Origin: Chondrocystis sp. NIES-4102
Lineage (GTDB): Bacteria > Cyanobacteriota > Cyanobacteriia > Cyanobacteriales > Xenococcaceae
DNA: 64,000 nucleotides
NCBI GenBank assembly: GCA_002368355.1
Contig: AP018281.1
Location: forward strand, 3,348,001-3,412,000
Reading direction: 5' to 3'
Shown: piece by piece, positions 55,695 through 64,000 of the stretch
Layout: every line of letters starts with the position of its first letter
Numbering within the stretch: position 1 is the stretch's first letter
Notes under the pieces: model-generated
The model's database searches: none
What the model saw: the letters and a program-made list of their open reading frames with translations, nothing else
What the model was told of the DNA's origin: nothing
Made by a program: the position numbers and the translations under genes

Positions 55695-58412
55695 ATGCAA
55701 TTTAGACAACAAGTAATTCCCTGGTTGCTACTTGGCGCGATCGCAATGATCACAATGATTTCGACAGTGGTGCATCTTGTTACTGAGTCTTGGTGGTTTG
55801 AGGCGGTAGGTTTTACAGCAGTATTTTGGCAACGCTTGACTTGGCAAGTCATTATCTTTCTAGTAACCTTTGCTATATATACTGGGTTTTTAGGTTTTAA
55901 TTATTGGTTAGCTTTGCGCTTAACAGGTAAGCAGAGATTTAGATTTTTAGAAAACAGCGAATTTGAGCCTTATACAGCTAATATAGCTAATTATATCACT
56001 TACCTATTGATTTTCTTTACTTCTCTAGGCGTAGCTAACAAGAGTGCTGCTAATTGGGAAATCATGCTTAAATTCTTTCAAGCGACTAAATTTGAGCGTT
56101 TTGATCCGATTTATCAGCGAGATTTAGGCTTTTATCTGTTTGGCTTACCACTATTAGACAGTTTAGAAAACTGGTGGATCACCCTATTAATTGCAGGTTT
56201 AATTTTAGCCCTACTAGTTTATATCTTTAAAGGAATTATCCAATACGATTGGCGGTGGAAAAGCTTAATTATTGAGGAAAAGTGGCAAAAACTGATTAGC
56301 AAACCAATTAAAATTCACCTGAGTTTATTACTTGCTGCGATCGCTATTGATATTGCCTTTAACTTTTGGCTCGAACGCTACGAATTGCTTTATTCTCCTG
56401 ACGGGGTGGTTTGGGGTGCAGCCTATACAGACACCCATGCAAGGTTATTTGGGTATTGGGTAATGATTGTCGCCTCAATCTTATTAGGATTGTGGTTGAT
56501 TTTTGCTACTTGGTCGAATAGGCTACGTCTACCGATTTACGGTATTGGAGTGTATGGCGCGGTTTTAATTCTCTTTGCTGGGATATTTCCCCCATTACAA
56601 CAACGCTTTATAGTTGAGCCTAACGAATTAAGCAAAGAAATCCCCTATATTAAACATAATATTGAGTTTACACGTCAAGCATATGATTTGGCAAAGGTAG
56701 ATACTCAAAAATACCAATTAAATCTCACAGGTAATGATCAAGATAACTTCTTGGCAACTAATCAAGCAACTATAGATAATATACGTCTTTGGGATGATCG
56801 CCCCCTATTAACTACTTATCGACAACTACAAGAAATTCGCTTTTACTATAAATTTGAAGATCTAGATGTCGATCGCTACACCATTAATGGAGATTACCGC
56901 CAAGTAATGCTTGCGCCTAGGGAATTTGATTATAGTCAAGTGCCAAGTTCTGCCCGTACCTGGGTTAATAAACGCCTTAAATATACTCATGGGTACGGAC
57001 TAGTAATGAATCCTGTTAATGAAGTTACCGTCGATGGTTTACCTGTACTATGGATCAAAAACATTCCCCCCCTATCTCAGAAGGATCTAACCATTGAAGA
57101 ACCTGGAATTTATTATGGGGAGTTAACCAACGACTATATCTACACAGGGATGAATACCCCCGAATTCGATTATCCTCGTGGAGATGAAAATGCTTTTACT
57201 AAGTATAACGGTAAGGGCGGTGTTCCCATTGGCAATTGGTGGCGTAGGTTGGCTTATGCTTATGAGCAACGTAATTTAACCATTTTAATTTCTAATTACT
57301 TTACTCCCAATTCCCGTATTCACTACCATCGACAAATAAGTGAGAGAGTACGTCATGTTGCGCCATTTCTGCTATTCGATAACGATCCTTACATAGTATT
57401 AGTTAATGGCAGACTAAAATGGATTATTGATGCTTATACCACTAGCGATCGCTATCCTTATTCCGAAGCAGTAGCCTATGAGCAGAAAACCGAATTAATT
57501 ACTAATAAAAATATCAACTACGTTCGCAACCCAGTTAAAGTAGTGGTGGATGCCAAAGATGGCACAATGGACTTTTATGTGGTGGATGAAACCGAACCAG
57601 TCTTAGCTACTTACCGTAAAATTTTCCCAGATCTATTTAAAAGTAAAGACAGCATACCACCAGAAATACAAGCGCACTTTCGCTATCCTCAAGATTTATT
57701 TGCCATTCAAGCTAAAATGTACCTCAGTTATCACATGGAAGATCCCCAGGTATTTTATAATCGTGAAGATGAATGGCGGTTTGCTACCGAACTTAATGAA
57801 GAACAACAGCAAGAGGTAGTAGAACCTGATTATCTAATTATGAAACTTCCAGGGGAAACCCAAGAGGAATTTTGCTTAATTTTACCTTTTACTCCTGTAA
57901 ATCGCGATAACATGATTAGCTGGATGGCTGCGCGCTCCGATGGGGAAAATTACGGTAAACTGCGTTTATATGAATTTCCCAAACAGGAATTAATTTATGG
58001 TCCATTCCAAATTGAAGCTAGAATTGATCAAAACCCTGAAATTGTTGAGCAAGTAACTTTGTGGAGTCAGAGGGGCTCGAGGGTAATTAGGGGTAATATT
58101 CTAGTTATTCCCATCGATGGATCATTACTTTATGTTGCGCCTCTTTATCTACGCGCAGCCCAAGGAGAATTACCAGAATTAGCGCGTATTATCGTCGCTT
58201 TTAATAAGAAAATTGTGATGACTCCTAGTTTAGAAGCCTCTTTAGATCAAGTATTAACGCAAATTCCGCCACAATTAGCACCAGAAGCGACAATAGAACA
58301 ATCTGCTAATAAAATCTACCAACAAGCCCAACAGGCTTTACAACAAGGAAATTGGGTTGAATATGGACGTTATCAACAGCAATTACAGGATATTTTACAA
58401 AAGACACCCTAG
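55695..58412 (+). CDS. UPF0182-family large membrane protein
   Basis: A 905-residue protein with about seven membrane spans in the first 330 residues (IPWLLLGAIAMITMISTVVHL, WQVIIFLVTFAIYTGFLGFNYWLAL, VLILFAGIFPPLQQRF). A long soluble C-terminal domain follows, with family elements such as YTHGYGLVMNPVNEV, PGIYYGELTNDYIYT, FTPNSRIHYHRQI and LQVLTQIP-like C-terminal helices. The length matches the family. UPF0182 proteins occur in cyanobacteria and actinobacteria and have no known function. It divides two glycan operons but runs opposite to them. Confidence 0.9.
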   Translation: MQFRQQVIPWLLLGAIAMITMISTVVHLVTESWWFEAVGFTAVFWQRLTWQVIIFLVTFAIYTGFLGFNYWLALRLTGKQRFRFLENSEFEPYTANIANYITYLLIFFTSLGVANKSAANWEIMLKFFQATKFERFDPIYQRDLGFYLFGLPLLDSLENWWITLLIAGLILALLVYIFKGIIQYDWRWKSLIIEEKWQKLISKPIKIHLSLLLAAIAIDIAFNFWLERYELLYSPDGVVWGAAYTDTHARLFGYWVMIVASILLGLWLIFATWSNRLRLPIYGIGVYGAVLILFAGIFPPLQQRFIVEPNELSKEIPYIKHNIEFTRQAYDLAKVDTQKYQLNLTGNDQDNFLATNQATIDNIRLWDDRPLLTTYRQLQEIRFYYKFEDLDVDRYTINGDYRQVMLAPREFDYSQVPSSARTWVNKRLKYTHGYGLVMNPVNEVTVDGLPVLWIKNIPPLSQKDLTIEEPGIYYGELTNDYIYTGMNTPEFDYPRGDENAFTKYNGKGGVPIGNWWRRLAYAYEQRNLTILISNYFTPNSRIHYHRQISERVRHVAPFLLFDNDPYIVLVNGRLKWIIDAYTTSDRYPYSEAVAYEQKTELITNKNINYVRNPVKVVVDAKDGTMDFYVVDETEPVLATYRKIFPDLFKSKDSIPPEIQAHFRYPQDLFAIQAKMYLSYHMEDPQVFYNREDEWRFATELNEEQQQEVVEPDYLIMKLPGETQEEFCLILPFTPVNRDNMISWMAARSDGENYGKLRLYEFPKQELIYGPFQIEARIDQNPEIVEQVTLWSQRGSRVIRGNILVIPIDGSLLYVAPLYLRAAQGELPELARIIVAFNKKIVMTPSLEASLDQVLTQIPPQLAPEATIEQSANKIYQQAQQALQQGNWVEYGRYQQQLQDILQKTP

Positions 58413-58487
58413 GATGAATTACTTAGATATCTATTAGAAATAGAAGGGTTTTTAGGTAGTTAGGAAGGGAGAGGGGGAGACAGGGGG

Positions 58488-58506
58488 TAGTAGGTAGTAG
58501 GTAGTA
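58488..58506 (-). repeat. Heptamer tandem repeat (minus-strand CCTACTA)n
   Basis: Units TAGTAGG, TAGTAGG and partial TAGTA read on the plus strand, the reverse complement of the CCTACTA repeat at 17014-17038. On the minus strand the flank is GTTAGCTTTTTACTACC, again close to the flank of the other copy. Confidence 0.75.
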
Positions 58507-58626
58507 AAAAGCTAACAGCTAAAAAATCTCCTTTAATTATCTCGTATTGCTATATATGTAATTAAAATAACTTTTTTTGGTAATTTATTACTAATCTAAA
58601 TCTAAATAGTTTAAGCAGCTAAATAT

Positions 58627-61524
58627 TTATTCCCGCAGACTATAATCTTCTTTGGTGTTACTTAAATTAATATTGTAGCAAGGATCTTGTTCAATTAATT
58701 TACCCCATCTACTATTCATTGTAGCTACTTCTTGTTGAAACCTTGCTTGTTTTTCTGGCGTATCATCTTCTCCGCGACTTTGGGATTCATAATGATATAA
58801 AACTACATAAGGTAGCCAGATATTATTATATCCTTGGGTTTTAATTTTCAAACAAAAGTCAACATCATTAAATGCTACTTGTAGAGTCTCATCAAAGCCA
58901 TTTACCTCTTGAAAAATCTCTCGACGACACATTAAACAAGCAGCAGTTACCGCCGAATAATTATTAGTTGCTACAAGTTGATTTAGATAACCTGGATCTA
59001 TATCTTGGAAATATTTATGACTATGACTTGCAACTCCACGTATACCTAAAATAACTCCTGCGTGTTGAATAGTATTATCAGGATATAAAAGCATTGCTCC
59101 TACTACTCCTATTGAGTTTCTTTGAGCTTGCTCTACCATCCCTTCTATCCAATCTTTGGTAATTATTTCGGTATCATTATTAAGAAATAGTAGATAGTCT
59201 CCTTTGGCTTTTGATACTCCAAAATTATTTAATTTAGAATAATTAAAAGCAATATCTAGACGGTAGCAAAAACATTTATCTGGATGATTATTCTGCCATT
59301 GCTGTATAATTTTTAAAGTATTTTCTTCCTCTGTGCCGTTATCTATGATAAGTACTTCATAGTGGGGGTAAGTAGTTTTCTCGAAGATAGATTTTAAACA
59401 TTTATCTAAGATTTCGCCACGGTTTTTAGTGGGAATAATTATACTGACTAATTTATATGTTGTTATTGAATATCGAATTGTATATATGCCTGCAATCTGA
59501 TTATTTTCTATTACCCTACCGCTTTCTCGACGACGATTTAAAGCATCTTCTATAGCTCTTTTGTTTTCTTTTATCTTATTGATTTCTTTAACATCAGTTG
59601 CACTTATTCTCCCATGATATAAAATCTTGGGAATGTGAAAAATATTATTAGTTTTTTCTGTCAATCTTAAAACTAAATCATAAATTAATGCAGTCTGATA
59701 GCCAGTGCGGAAACCGCCAGTTTCTTGAATAGTTGAATGACGATAAACTCCTAATTGACCAGTATACATTCTAGAGAGAAAAGAATCAGGACACCAATCA
59801 GGTTTAAAGTAAGGATTATAATATTTACCAGCTTCATTAACTAGATCTTCGTCGGAATAAATTATATCAGCTTCAGGGTGACGATTAAGTAATTCAGCTA
59901 TTTGATATAAGGAATTAATAGCTAGAATATCTCCCTGGCTAAGAAATATTATAAATTCACCTTTTAATAATTTTAAAGCAGAATTATAGATTAAGGCTAA
60001 ATCTTGTTGTTGCTCTTCTACTATTAATTTAATCCTCGGATCTTTATCTATATATTCTTCTATAATAGTTATAATTTGAGGCTTAACTAAATATTGACGA
60101 AGTGAACGCAAGCCTTGTCCTTCACGGGCGGGGTACTGTTCACAAACTAAATAAAACTCCCAGTAAGGATAAAGTTGTAGTAAAACCGATTCTAACATTT
60201 CTACTAAGTGAGATACCGAAATATCAGAAACTATAACCACAATACTAAATACAGGTTTATAAGCAAAAGTATCTATAATTTCTGGTATCCAATCTAGATC
60301 AGAGGATTGAAGCGAATTCTTTTGTAACCATCTTGTATAAGTTGAAGTCTCCCCTTCTAGATTTTGAATACTAGTGTATGTTCTTTTTTGGATATTTTGA
60401 AACTGTGTTAAAAGTATTTGTAAATTAAGATTTTGAGGTGCAATGTACAAAGCTCGTTGACAAACAGAGATAGCTTTAACAAATCTATTTTGTTGAGCAT
60501 ATATATTAGCAATTTCTAAATATATTTCTACCTCATTAGGATAAAGCTGTAGTGCTTGATGATAAATATATAAAAGCTTTTGATACTTATAATCTAGGGA
60601 ATTTAGGTTAGAAGATGGCAAAACAACAGAAGTTTGAGATATCACCCCAACTTCCTGTTGCAATATATTAATAAGCTTTGGAACATCAAAATGATCAATA
60701 AAAACATCTTGATGAGCGAGATAAAAACTAACTAACTGAGAATTAAGAGCGATCGCTTGTTTATAATATTGAATAGCATTACTTAAATTATTAGTTGCAA
60801 TTAAATTTAAAGCCAATTTAAGTAAAATAAGTACAGTCTTATAATCTTCATAAAGTAATTTGTAGTAAGGAGCTAAATTACTAGAATCAAAATCAACTGC
60901 TCTTAAGTATATTGTTATATTTTTTCCTTTAATATTTAAAAGATTTTTTTGGATCAGACTATCAATCTTTTCTTGTAACTGGGCGGACTCTATATTTCTA
61001 CTTAAAGCTATTTTATAAGCATTAATTGCCTTTGACCATTGATTTAAAGCAGCAAAACAATTACCCAAATGATAATTACTCCAGCCACAATTGGGATAGA
61101 TTTCAACTGCCTTTTCCCCGATCGCGATCGCTTGCTCAAACTTATTTTGTAAAGAAAAGTTTTCAATTAGATTTGCATATAACCAATCAGGCTGATTACT
61201 ATTTATATCTAACGCTTTTAAATAATACTTGATACTATTTTCTATATCACCTTGCTTATTTAAAGCTAACCCTATTGCGCGATTAACTTCTTCAGTTTGG
61301 TGATGAATTTTTAAGGCTTGTTCTTTGAGGTCTAGTGCTAATTCTACCTGTCCTGTTTCTGCCAACAAAGTTATCACATTGCCATATATCCAAGCTGGCT
61401 GATTTTCATCTAATTCCAAAGCTTGAAAGTATAAAGAAATGGCTTTTTGTTTCTCCCCCTCTTTGTGCTTTACAACTGCTTGATCTTTGATTAATTCTAA
61501 TTGTTGTTTAACAATATTAATCAT
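58627..61524 (-). CDS. TPR protein with two GT2 domains
   Basis: A 965-residue protein. Residues ~1-390 hold TPR units (YGNVITLLAETGQVELALDL, NYHLGNCFAALNQWSKAINAYK, YLEIANIYAQQNRFVKAI). The first GT2 domain starts near 425 (VFSIVVIVSDISV) but has FLSQGDIL in place of the usual LLDHDDEL metal motif. The second, from near 691 (LVSIIIPTKNRGEIL), is complete with DNGTEEENTL, FLNNDTEI as DxD and VNGFDETLQVAFNDVDF. It probably builds glycan or modifies glycoprotein, with TPRs for assembly. Last gene of the right glycan operon, 30 bases after the FkbM gene. Confidence 0.88.
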   Translation of the reverse strand: MINIVKQQLELIKDQAVVKHKEGEKQKAISLYFQALELDENQPAWIYGNVITLLAETGQVELALDLKEQALKIHHQTEEVNRAIGLALNKQGDIENSIKYYLKALDINSNQPDWLYANLIENFSLQNKFEQAIAIGEKAVEIYPNCGWSNYHLGNCFAALNQWSKAINAYKIALSRNIESAQLQEKIDSLIQKNLLNIKGKNITIYLRAVDFDSSNLAPYYKLLYEDYKTVLILLKLALNLIATNNLSNAIQYYKQAIALNSQLVSFYLAHQDVFIDHFDVPKLINILQQEVGVISQTSVVLPSSNLNSLDYKYQKLLYIYHQALQLYPNEVEIYLEIANIYAQQNRFVKAISVCQRALYIAPQNLNLQILLTQFQNIQKRTYTSIQNLEGETSTYTRWLQKNSLQSSDLDWIPEIIDTFAYKPVFSIVVIVSDISVSHLVEMLESVLLQLYPYWEFYLVCEQYPAREGQGLRSLRQYLVKPQIITIIEEYIDKDPRIKLIVEEQQQDLALIYNSALKLLKGEFIIFLSQGDILAINSLYQIAELLNRHPEADIIYSDEDLVNEAGKYYNPYFKPDWCPDSFLSRMYTGQLGVYRHSTIQETGGFRTGYQTALIYDLVLRLTEKTNNIFHIPKILYHGRISATDVKEINKIKENKRAIEDALNRRRESGRVIENNQIAGIYTIRYSITTYKLVSIIIPTKNRGEILDKCLKSIFEKTTYPHYEVLIIDNGTEEENTLKIIQQWQNNHPDKCFCYRLDIAFNYSKLNNFGVSKAKGDYLLFLNNDTEIITKDWIEGMVEQAQRNSIGVVGAMLLYPDNTIQHAGVILGIRGVASHSHKYFQDIDPGYLNQLVATNNYSAVTAACLMCRREIFQEVNGFDETLQVAFNDVDFCLKIKTQGYNNIWLPYVVLYHYESQSRGEDDTPEKQARFQQEVATMNSRWGKLIEQDPCYNINLSNTKEDYSLRE

Positions 61525-61554
61525 GAATACATATCTTACTAATAAGTAATATTA

Positions 61555-62442
61555 TTAGGGTATAAATATACTAAGAGAATTAATTTCATGCTCTTGGCTC
61601 AAATCATTATAATTCAATTGTTGAAAACCACCATTAAAATTACGCTGTTCTTTGCACCAATAGCATCTGTAACCTAAATCGAATAGTGGTTTTGTAATCA
61701 GTTTATTTGTAGTACCAAATTTATTTAATTGTTGTTTACTATCAAATTCAAGAATAATTATTGGTTTTTTTGTTTCGATAGTTTTCATAGCACCAGGTAA
61801 AATTTTAGCTTGATACCCTTCTACATCAATTTTTATCAGACTAGGTTTAAATCCACTAATTCTACAAAAATCATCTATTGAAACAATATCAATAATAGAT
61901 TCACCTTCTTCATTTTCTTCCAGCATAAAATTATGTACAGAAACTTTTTTCTGGAAAACTGTGTGATCTGATAAACCTATATTGACACATCGAGTTGCTG
62001 GAATTTGCAAATGCTTGTTTACATTAATATTTTGGCAAAGAGCTTGATAACTAATGGGATTCATCTCAAAACTAAATACAGTAGCTTGTGGAAACATACT
62101 TTTGCTAATTAATGAAAAGTATCCATAAAGTGCGCCAACATCAAAAATTGTATCTATTTGATCCCAAAAGTTTTTTTGAATAAATGCAAAAGCTCCGATT
62201 GTAGCAGGCTCATGTACAGATTTATTTATATGTTTACTTTTAATCCAATTATAAGAACCACCTGCAACGACTCCTCCTGCATTATTATTAAAAAAAATAG
62301 GGGCAAAATTTTCAAATTTTAAACTAGATTCAAACTTATCTTCACAAAAATGAAACTTGAGATTATGAGTTAGATCATTCAATGATGTGGCGATACAATT
62401 ATCATTCAAATTATCTAGTAATTTTAGAGATAAATTATTCAT
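61555..62442 (-). CDS. FkbM-family methyltransferase
   Basis: A 295-residue SAM-dependent methyltransferase of the FkbM group, which O-methylates sugars and other small hydroxyls. The SAM motif is around IDTIFDVGALYGYFSLISKS, and later family elements are SFEMNPISYQALCQNI, VSIDDFC and PSLIKIDVEGYQAKILPGA. The first ~60 residues are variable. It lies 7 bases after the sulfotransferase gene and 30 before the TPR-GT2 gene, so the three are one transcription unit with the edge GT4 gene. Substrate unknown. Confidence 0.9.
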   Translation of the reverse strand: MNNLSLKLLDNLNDNCIATSLNDLTHNLKFHFCEDKFESSLKFENFAPIFFNNNAGGVVAGGSYNWIKSKHINKSVHEPATIGAFAFIQKNFWDQIDTIFDVGALYGYFSLISKSMFPQATVFSFEMNPISYQALCQNINVNKHLQIPATRCVNIGLSDHTVFQKKVSVHNFMLEENEEGESIIDIVSIDDFCRISGFKPSLIKIDVEGYQAKILPGAMKTIETKKPIIILEFDSKQQLNKFGTTNKLITKPLFDLGYRCYWCKEQRNFNGGFQQLNYNDLSQEHEINSLSIFIP

Positions 62443-62449
62443 GTTTTTA

Positions 62450-63331
62450 TTAGTAAATCAATGGATAGCCAAACAAATTAATTAAATCTTGCTGTTGTTT
62501 TTCAAATAAAGTTGTAAGTTTAGATATAATTTTGGGGTTTGGTGTATACTTTAAAGATAGTGAATTAATTTTCTTTTCAAATAAACTCAATAGAGATTGT
62601 TCTTGAAATTCCAAATTAGTAAATTGCGCTATAGACTTTATAATTTTTTGGGGATCTTTAGTTAAATCATCGTATGGTAATAGTAATATATTATCAAAAT
62701 GAGAACTGTATTTTTGAAGAGCTTCTTGATAATTATTATAAATAATTTGCCTTTTCGTCCAAATATTATTATTATTATTAATTAAATTTAAAAAAAGTTC
62801 ATCACATTTATCTTGATTGTATAAATCATTATGTTGTCCATACTCAATCAGTAAACGGAATGCTGATACTATTCTTTGAACTGGATTTCTACACATTAAA
62901 ATTATATAAGCATTACCTATAATTTCTTTCATTTTGTTTATTTGTGTTGAATTTAGCAACATATATTCTGGAGTAGACTCTCCAATAAATTTTAGATAAT
63001 TTTGATTAACAACATCGCTAAATAAATCAAAATATTGTATTGCTGATATTGGTTTAGTAAATAGTTGATAATTAGTTTTTACATACCATTGCCATTCATA
63101 AGTAATAAAGTCAAATTTTTGAGCGTTACATAATTCATTAATTTCTCTATCTAACTGAACTTTAGAAAAGTTTTTTAATACCTCTTCATCTCTTAATCCA
63201 AATTTAGTATCAAAATAATGAAGCTCTTTTAAAGGGTGGATAGCTATTTCAGGATGTTGATTTAATAGTCGAGCTAAAAAAGTACTCCCAGCCCTTTGTG
63301 AACCTATACCTAAAATGAAAGATTTTTCCAT
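62450..63331 (-). CDS. Sulfotransferase-family protein
   Basis: A 293-residue sulfotransferase. The PAPS 5-prime loop is SQRAGSTFLARLL (11-23) and the 3-prime-phosphate region is around IILMCRNPVQRIVSAFRLLIEYG. A second such gene is in the neighbouring glycan cluster at 51885-52817; the two share the loop pattern but not much else, so they likely sulfate different positions or sugars. No signal peptide. ATG at 63331, 12 bases after the GT4 gene. Confidence 0.88.
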   Translation of the reverse strand: MEKSFILGIGSQRAGSTFLARLLNQHPEIAIHPLKELHYFDTKFGLRDEEVLKNFSKVQLDREINELCNAQKFDFITYEWQWYVKTNYQLFTKPISAIQYFDLFSDVVNQNYLKFIGESTPEYMLLNSTQINKMKEIIGNAYIILMCRNPVQRIVSAFRLLIEYGQHNDLYNQDKCDELFLNLINNNNNIWTKRQIIYNNYQEALQKYSSHFDNILLLPYDDLTKDPQKIIKSIAQFTNLEFQEQSLLSLFEKKINSLSLKYTPNPKIISKLTTLFEKQQQDLINLFGYPLIY

Positions 63332-63343
63332 GAAATAATTGCT

Positions 63344-64000
63344 TTAATTAAAGACTGATTGATATATATTAATTAATTCTTTCACCTGTTGTTCTGTAGT
63401 TCTAATAGATGTAGGTTTAGATACTTCTTGAAGATAAAAAGTGGCATTGCGATCAATGTTTTGTAGAATACTAATCAAATTCTCAACCTGATCGGGATTA
63501 AATACATGAGCATTAACCCCATCAATCAAATCTTCCGCTAATGCACCTTTATTAGATGCAACTACCCAAACCCCTGCTGCTGCTGCTTCACGAGTTACTA
63601 ATCCAAAGCTTTCAGGCCACATAGAAGGAGCAATTAAAACATCTATACTGGCATAGAATTTGTTTATTTCTGTTTGAGGAATTTTAGCAATAAAGGTTAC
63701 TGGTGTGTTTCCCCAGCTATCATATTTAACTGAGCCTGCAACTTGAGCATGGGAAACAATAATCACCTCGCAATTAGACAATTGTGCTTTTTCTACCGCA
63801 TCTTTAAATAGAAAATAGCCTTTATGGGCTGCCATACCTCCAATATGAGCTAAACGAACTTTACCTGTGGTTGAAGGTTTTCTGGCCAAGCGAGGTTGAG
63901 GAATAATGCCATTGCGATTAGCTTGAGTCTTAACGATACCATTGCGACGATATAATTTAGTAAAAGCTTCAGAGACTGCTAATATAGCACTTGCTTGTTT
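63344..64000 (-). CDS. GT4-family glycosyltransferase, C-terminal part (runs off right edge)
   Basis: The frame stays open from the window edge (KQASAILAVSEAFTKLYRRN) to the stop at 63344, giving 218 residues of the C-terminal half; the true start is beyond the window. A TTG at 63889 is internal, not a start. The GT-B Rossmann core is visible: RLAHIGGMAAHKGYFLF, VTFIAKIPQTEINKFYASIDVLIAPSMWPESFGL with the EX7E-type motif from ESFGLVTREAAAAG, and VASNKGALAEDL. It transfers a sugar from a nucleotide donor. First visible gene of the right glycan operon. Confidence 0.9.
   Translation of the reverse strand, partial: KQASAILAVSEAFTKLYRRNGIVKTQANRNGIIPQPRLARKPSTTGKVRLAHIGGMAAHKGYFLFKDAVEKAQLSNCEVIIVSHAQVAGSVKYDSWGNTPVTFIAKIPQTEINKFYASIDVLIAPSMWPESFGLVTREAAAAGVWVVASNKGALAEDLIDGVNAHVFNPDQVENLISILQNIDRNATFYLQEVSKPTSIRTTEQQVKELINIYQSVFN

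Noticed and set aside
63344-63889. A complete 181-residue GT4 protein starting at TTG 63889
   Set aside because: The frame is open and protein-like to the window edge, so 63889 is internal to a longer gene.

Overview
The window is a stretch of cyanobacterial chromosome. The evidence is photosystem I psaA-psaB, the photosystem II peptide Psb30, Gun4, PcxA, Ycf46, Ycf51, an IctB N-terminus, COP23, and many copies of the HIP1 octamer GCGATCGC inside an otherwise AT-rich sequence. The gene set (UPF0182 protein, CAP/RTX exoprotein, glycan clusters with sulfotransferases, heptamer tandem repeats) would suit a unicellular or pleurocapsalean/chroococcalean species, but no rRNA or other marker here fixes the genus. 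No tRNA, rRNA, CRISPR array, prophage or complete insertion sequence was recognised.

Layout. 1-9.5 kb: edge of ictB, a GAF/histidine-kinase-like protein that has lost its phospho-acceptor histidine, gun4, a LuxR-type response regulator, icd, a Ser/Thr kinase with TPRs, a COP23 protein, a NatE-like ABC ATPase and the 46-residue psb30. 9.6-24 kb: mostly housekeeping (CcmS-like protein, redoxin, rlmN, menB, DciA-like protein, an intact histidine kinase, grxD-bolA, pheS, a Deg protease, an Hsp70-like protein, a WecG/TagA transferase, lpdA). 24-35 kb: a PPC-domain protein, a CAP-RTX secreted protein with a 399-bp internal duplication, pcxA, an SF1 helicase-like ATPase, an iron-type dehydrogenase, ycf51 and serA. 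34.6-38 kb: a gene-poor stretch with an unrecognised 291-residue protein and a lipoprotein. 38-47 kb: psaA-psaB, ycf46 plus an SH3 membrane protein, a DDOR-like flavoprotein and a frameshifted GFA/CENP-V gene. 47-64 kb: a transglutaminase-propeller protein and two minus-strand cell-surface glycan operons (GT-C protein, flippase-like protein, sulfotransferase, two GT2; then GT4, sulfotransferase, FkbM methyltransferase, TPR-GT2-GT2), separated by a UPF0182 membrane protein.

How the genes fit together. Many genes serve photosynthesis and its redox or carbon economy: PSI core, PSII peptide, tetrapyrrole regulator Gun4, phylloquinone synthesis (MenB), proton extrusion (PcxA), possible carboxysome and bicarbonate functions, and thiol/flavin redox proteins. 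The right third looks devoted to making and exporting a probably sulfated or methylated surface glycan.

Most interesting non-coding signals: (i) a dispersed element with a conserved foot and variable apical stem at 5926-5996 and 34731-34817; (ii) a MITE-like 109-bp element with 12-bp inverted ends at 24132-24240; (iii) layered hairpins in the psaA leader, one pairing the Shine-Dalgarno sequence, and a long hairpin between psaA and psaB; (iv) three heptamer tandem repeat loci. Protein oddities: a pseudo-histidine kinase, a GFA gene whose first zinc ligands lie in another frame, and a tandem GT2 protein whose first domain has a degenerate metal motif. No clear new defence or mobile system was found; the dispersed structured element is the best candidate for something undescribed.
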